Below, piece by piece: positions 58,936-64,000 of a stretch of DNA of 64,000 nucleotides (the first letter of the stretch is position 1; every line of letters begins with the position of its first letter). The notes beneath the pieces were generated by a model. It did not search any database. It saw nothing but the letters and a program-made list of their open reading frames with translations, and was not told where the DNA came from. A program made the position numbers and the translations under genes. Origin of the DNA: Uranotaenia lowii (Eukaryota > Arthropoda > Insecta > Diptera > Culicidae); assembly GCF_029784155.1 (NCBI RefSeq), contig NC_073692.1, positions 70,816,012 to 70,880,011 of the forward strand, written 5' to 3'.

Positions 58936-59575
58936 AGCATGATGTAAGATCTTTTAATACATACCTACAGCTTTCCCCTGCTTGAATCACTTCGGTGCAG
59001 TGGCGCGTGGATGAGGATCAACTGTGGAAATGCCAGCCGCCAGGAGGACGACGTCCTCTGAAGGCCAAAGAAGCATAACTGAACTTGCACTTCCAGGCAG
59101 CTGCCATATTGAACTCCTTACCAGGCATCCCGCTAATACCCTTGATATCTTCCATCATGTCTTCATAGGACCCCGAATTGTTGGGTTGAAAATCACCAGT
59201 CACGGTTGGGAACCTTAGGTCGAACTTACCATGCTGACAAACACCAGGCAACAGAACCAGATGAGCTTTGGATAGCAGTATTCGCGCCTTGCGACGATTC
59301 GTGCTAGCCGAATATCACGGTAGGACCACCTACTACTATTCCTAAAGAGGGTAGGGCATTGTGTAAGCCCCAATGTGTTGACTGTATCGGGGAAATTAAA
59401 GTGGAAATTTTATCTCAGCTACTAAGGTGTTTCCTTGATCCGAAAATCCATTACGAGTGGAAAACATGAGAGGGGGTCTCTCACTCAGCTCAGCTTACAA
59501 ATCCAAAGATTGCTATCATTTATTTATTTAAGACCTTTTTTTGGCATTCGAGCTTCCAGATATGTTGGATAATAT
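58936..59575. other. Spacer between LINE remnants with an unidentified minus-strand frame
   Basis: The frame 59290-59018 (minus) begins before the nominal Met with ARILLSKAHLVLLPGVCQHG and includes KGISGMPGKEFNMAAAWKCK. Its composition looks like once-coding DNA. It could be a LINE ORF1 piece or another integrated sequence. Not identified. Confidence 0.35.
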
Positions 59576-60000
59576 ATGCTTAATAAAGACATAGACGAAG
59601 ATCTCGGTTCACTGGTGACCGCAGACACTGACACCAGCAGTGGGATCCGGCGGCGAATTATCAGCGGAAGTCGTGCCTACTATGGACTCCACAAGCAACT
59701 GCGGTCGAGAAGATTTAGTCCTCGCACGAAGTGTAACCTGTACATGGCGCTCATTAGACCGGTTTCTCTACGGGCACAAGACATGGATATTGCTCGAGGA
59801 AAACCTGCGTACACTCGGAGTGAGCAACGAGTGTTAAAACCATCTCTGGCGGCCTTCAGGAGAACGGAGTGTGGAGGCGAAGAATGAACCACGAGCTCGC
59901 GCAACTCAACGGCGGACCCAGTATCCAGAAGATAGGGAAGGCTGTTCGAATACGCTGGGCAGGACATGTTGCGAGAATGCCGAACAACTTCATCTTAGTT
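59576..60000 (+). mobile_element. LINE RT C-terminal fragment, same family as 280-775
   Basis: From about 59700 the DNA matches 280-560 closely: CCTCGCACGAAGTGTAACCT and CATGGATATTGCTCGAGGA recur. Frameshifts (near 59765 and 59820) split the reading frame. Homology stops after GTTGCGAGAATGCCG near 59983, where sequence switches to unrelated DNA, so the 3' end is missing. It extends about 120 bp further 5' than the first copy. Confidence 0.82.
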
Positions 60001-60375
60001 GAGGCAGCAAGTCGTTACAAGCCGGTTAGCATTCAATATGCGAGAACCGGTAAGTAATATTTAACAAATAGTAAACAAAATGGATAAAAAAAATCATCAA
60101 TATAAACTAACATTATCACTTTTCAGGTATAAAAAATACACAAGTATTGTTGAGTGTTTTAAGAAAATTCATTTGGGTTAATAACAACACATTTTAATTG
60201 AGAATCCCTAGATCAAACTCCTGACAAATTCGCAGTTCAAAGAATTCATCACGATGTTCGTCTTAGGAGAAAAAGAAGAAGGGGAAGGAACAGTCAGTGA
60301 CTGCAAGGACGCAAGCAAGCGGTGGCGGAGGAATTCTGTTTAGTTAGTTGCTCACGGCTGACAAGACAAACATGA
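60001..60375. other. Upstream region of the interrupted gene
   Basis: ACCGGTAAGTAATATT near 60050 looks like a splice donor and CTTTTCAGGTATAA near 60120 like an acceptor, but no exon could be confirmed. 60230-60360 is purine-rich and could be the 5' UTR of the gene starting at 60376. Confidence 0.3.
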
Positions 60376-63300
60376 TTGATTATGAGATTAGGTCTAATTT
60401 TCCTTTGTTTTGTGTTACACGAGAAGCGACGACGACGACGTTGCTGCAGGGGATGTACCGTCGATTCCGATGCGTATGTTCACGTCGTCCTCGTCGTCAT
60501 CTTGTTGAATTTTGTGTGTTGTATTTCGAGCGCGCTACCATCTGCCATACCATCCACATCGACACCCTCTTGCTTCGGCTCTTCGGTTGTCGCTATCAAA
60601 GGACCTGCAGCCAAGGCCGTGCGAACGGGGGGGGTTTTAGGGGTTAAACCCCCCCCATGAAGATTTTTTCCAAGTAAAATTTTCACCGGATTAACGGAAA
60701 ATTACTTGATGTTAAAATGTATTTGAAAATGAGTGTTAACAAGAAAGTCAGAAATTTTTCTCGCCTCCGGCGGATTTTAGTCTTCAATCACCCTTGGCTT
60801 GAGACATTTCGATCTACGATACTATTCGACGTTTACGAATTGAAAATAACTTTGGTTCTAAATAGCAATTCAATTAATCTTTTATATAGGAACTCAAAAA
60901 TTGACATACAAAAACCCTACCTCGTCTTCAGAATTGGTTTTTATTAAGAAGTGTAACTGAATAAGAACAGACTTTGAAACGAACCATTTTTCTTAAATCG
61001 TTATTTTAATTTCAAATGTTATGCTGATATGAAAAATTATTAAGTGTTTTTTGGTTTCCTAAATGCTCAACACAACACATAATTTGCACAAGGCCACAAA
61101 ATTTACATTTTTCGGAGGTGCAATGAATTAAAAAGGCCATTTCGACTAATTTGGGTACCTTGAATCTGAATATGCAATATTTCTATCAGCTTATTATTAA
61201 AATGACTTTTAAATTAGTAAAAAGTATTTGAGAATTTTCTGCATTGTTTATACAAAAACTCATATCAAAAATCTATCAATAAAAAATAAAAGTTTTTAAT
61301 GAACTATCAACTTTCCTCAAGAATTCAAGTATTTTTGAGTTCTGCAAAAAGTTAAAGAAGTTTTATTTTTTTTTACTTTTTTTCATTTATCAATTTTTAA
61401 AGAAGTAAACTAAACTAAATTTTAGACATTTTTCAGAAAACATGTAATTTTTTTGCAGGTTTCAACAAATGTGTTAAATAAAATCAAGTTTTTTTTACAC
61501 TTTCTACACTGCCGTTCTAAGCAAGATTGTCCCATGTGGAAAAACGTGCAAACGAGAAAAACGTGATTGAAATATCAGCTATATTTCCAACTTTTCTCTC
61601 AAACTAAAAATTCACCGACAATTTTTTTGTAGTGAACAGTTCAAGTTAATCATTTTACAATGTTTTCTGCCAATAAAATTACATTTCCTACGAAAAAACA
61701 GCGAATTAGAGCCAAAAATGCTCCGTGTGACTCTTTTGCGTAGAATCAGAACGCATGCCGATGCTAGTTCTACGAAAAACTGTCACACGGCTACAATTTT
61801 TCTATCATTTTAAAAGCTTGCGTAGTTTATTTTTTTCCCAAAAACATGCTAAACCGTAATTTGAGTAATACGTTTCTCTTTGTTAATAAAAATGTATAGT
61901 TGAGTATGGATCCTGTAAGTAGTGCCTACCGAAAAGTGAAAATTTCTCTGAATAAAACACTCAAGTCTTCTCGCTCCTCCTCTGCCCTCTATTTTAGTGT
62001 TCTTTTCAGTGAATAACATTAAATTCAACAGTTTGAACTCATCTTAAGACAATTTTTTGATAAAATTTGCATTTTTCATAGAATTTTCTCTAGTGTGACA
62101 TTCTTGCGTAGAACTACCAATATAGAGACAACCACCTTGATGAAAATTTCGTATAAGTTCAGAATAAAGTATACTTGTTTGTATTTTTATTCGAAAGTTA
62201 ACACTAAAAAAGACCGTTTCCAGCAAAAAAGTGAAAATGACCCAAAAGTCACATGGGACATTCTTGCTTAGAACGGCAGTACAGTTATGTCAAAAGAACT
62301 TGATATTTAGATCATGCATCATTTTCATCATAATAATATCCCTTAATTGGATGAAGTATGATAAACAGAATCAGAATCAGATTTTTTCGTATATGTAGGT
62401 TTGTTAGTATATCAGTTTTCTATGTTTGATTTTACTTCAAACTGATACATTTTAAAACTCCTTAACACCAAAACTCAAAGTGTTCGACCAAATTTGATAA
62501 AAAAATTCGAGTTCATAACGCTAAAATCTACCAAATCAATCATTAAAAAAGCACCAAAATGCTGTTGCTTTGAGTCATCAAAAAAAATTATGTAAATTCT
62601 TATGGTGAAACGTGTTTATTAAAAAATACCTCCTGAAATGTTTAAAAAACTTATCTTATTCAATTTATATTTTGTTCAAATTTTCAAATAAATGAACGAA
62701 ATTTAAAAGTATAGTTTTTTCCAATTCTTTTTTTAACTTGCCGAATTTTTTAGTCGAAATATTTAAATTTTAGAAAAAATTTGTACAAATTTTTTTTTTT
62801 TAATTCTGAATTTTTGTGTACTTGACACATTAGCCCTTAAGTCCTAATTCTTAGTAAGAAAAACAAAGTTTCAATCTTCTGTTCTTTCCAGGACCCAATA
62901 TTTCAATCAAAAGTGACCAAATACTCAAAACATGTAATTTTAAACTTTAAAACTGGTGATTGAAAATTTAAAAACTATTCATAATTTTTTTTTAGATAAA
63001 ATCGTCTTTTATGAATCAATCATGATTTTTACATTAATCTTTAAAAGTTTGAAACATGATTTGAAGTAGGTAGCAACTTTAAACTTAATTTCAATGCAAA
63101 ATTTTAACCAACTTTGTATTGTTGTAACTTGGAACTCCTTATCTTTCAATTTTTATCAATACATTTCCTAGTAAGCAACAAATGAACATGAAGTTATTAT
63201 TTTGAACTTCCAAAATGAACAATTTAAGCCTTTTATTTTTGCTATAAATAGGTTTTCTATTCTTCCTTTTATCGAATTAAATTAAACCATCATTCATTGA

Positions 63301-64000
63301 ATAAATTCTCCAAAGTTCAAACTAGTTTTTTTAGTAATCGAAAATTCCCATTTTTTAATCGCGATTGAATATTTTTGGTTAAAATTGAAAACACTACAGT
63401 GGAAATTTTTCAATCACCTTCCAGTTGAAAATAAAGAACAAAATTTTAATTAAGATGAATAAAAATTAACAATTATTATCATTTTCCTAAAAACTAATCA
63501 TGGTTAGTTTTTTACCTGATTGGATATTTATTTTAGAATCCAGATTTTTTAAGCTCTGTGTTTTGAAAACGTTTATTTTAAATTAGCTTAGAAATTCTTT
63601 TAAAACTAATTTATAGTTCAAAATAAAGAGCATAATTTTAAGAAAAAAATTATCAATGACTTACCAAAAATTGAAAACTTTCATTCTGGTATGATTTGAA
63701 AATTTGTTTTTTTTATCAGTCCGATTTATTTTTAGTTTGTGTGGTGAATCATATGTGAAAAACGGTGTTAGAAGTTTCTTTAATTTTTTTATTGTTTATT
63801 ATTGGCATTGCTATTATTTTTAGCTAAATTTGAAATTCGAAAACCCCCCCCATGGACGGGTCCTTCGCACGGGCCTGCCTGCAGCATCGGATGATTCACT
63901 TCCGCCGTTTCCGCGTCACCGCTTGTACTGCGTCCATCATCATCACAAAGACAACCAGATCATCCCTATGGCACCCAGAGCCCCTTTGGAGTTTGATGCG
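60376..64000 (+). CDS. Exon of an unidentified, possibly secreted protein, interrupted by a hAT element; incomplete at window end
   Basis: Segment 60376-60611 encodes MIMRLGLIFLCFVLHEKRR onward, with a second hydrophobic run YVHVVLVVILLNFVCCISSA followed by LPSAIPSTSTPSC, like a signal peptide and cleavage region. The frame stops within the inserted element. Removing the element and one copy of its 8-bp duplication joins 60611 to 63886: the codon GC|A becomes Ala, and the frame continues with SDDSLPPFPRHRLYCVHHHH and IIPMAPRAPLEFDA to the window edge, 117 codons in total. The start codon is uncertain; another exon may lie upstream. Composition fits a real exon, but the family is unrecognised. 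The interrupted allele would not make the full protein unless the element is spliced out. Confidence 0.5.
60612..63877. mobile_element. 3.27-kb non-autonomous hAT element
   Basis: Inverted ends CARGSCCGTGCGAA (CAAGGCCGTGCGAA left, CAGGCCCGTGCGAA right) are flanked by a perfect 8-bp duplication CCTGCAGC (60604-60611 and 63878-63885). Next to the ends are G/C runs (GGGGGGGGTTTT left, AAAACCCCCCCC right). The AT-rich interior has no transposase frame and carries a nested MITE at 61509-62279. Intact ends and perfect duplication suggest a fairly recent insertion. Confidence 0.9.
61509..62279. mobile_element. 771-bp MITE nested in the hAT element
   Basis: Inverted repeats begin CTGCCGTTCTAAGCAAGA and continue through TGTCCCATGTG (about 30 bp, one mismatch). 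Both sides are flanked by TACA (61505-61508 and 62280-62283); the TA inside it could instead be the true duplication. A second, split copy is at 5905-6210 and 8440-8567. Confidence 0.85.

Overview
This window looks like a scaffold piece from an insect genome, most probably a mosquito (Culicidae). It is AT-rich, has spliced genes with large introns, and is crowded with decayed transposons of kinds common in mosquitoes: an ITmD37E Tc1/mariner element, R1 and APE-type LINEs, a Penelope-like element, piggyBac and hAT derivatives, tRNA-like SINEs and many MITEs. No species call is justified from sequence alone. A run of exactly 500 N (41697-42196) is an assembly gap.

Two genes are well supported. 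At 9676-10902 (+) is a three-exon gene for a Gfo/Idh/MocA-family oxidoreductase resembling trans-1,2-dihydrobenzene-1,2-diol dehydrogenase (337 aa), with Arg in place of the usual catalytic Lys. Converging on it is a CSRNP (cysteine/serine-rich nuclear protein, Axud1-like) gene on the minus strand. Its two main coding exons are 16417-15557 and 13674-12072, and a candidate first exon lies 8.7 kb upstream at 25189-25122. The intron between the two main exons holds a 1.8-kb near-perfect palindrome. The long upstream intron holds a piggyBac element inserted inside a Tc1/mariner element. A third gene, recognisable only as an exon of an unidentified, possibly secreted protein, starts near 60376 (+). 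Its reading frame is broken by a 3.27-kb hAT element with a perfect 8-bp target duplication, and reopens in frame at 63886 up to the window edge.

Layout: 0.3-0.8 kb LINE 3' fragment; 1.2-2.5 kb ITmD37E element; 2.5-5.7 kb decayed LINE; 5.7-8.6 kb nested MITEs; 9.7-10.9 kb oxidoreductase; 12-25 kb CSRNP; 27.6-31 kb composite repeat with an 855-bp hAT MITE and an old satellite; 33.3-37 kb foldback element; 37.8-38.2 kb MITE; 40.3-41.3 kb Penelope fragment; 44.0-48.4 kb 9-bp satellite of about 485 units; 50.4 kb 7-bp satellite; 51.9-52.3 kb orphan ORF; 53.5-58.1 kb noncoding, less AT-rich DNA with tRNA-Lys-derived sequence and primer-binding-site-like motifs; 58.1-60 kb R1 and LINE remnants; 60.4-64 kb exon interrupted by hAT.

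The genes show no sign of shared function. The main interest is how transposons have reshaped introns and one exon, and three structures that could make long hairpins or record reverse-transcription events.
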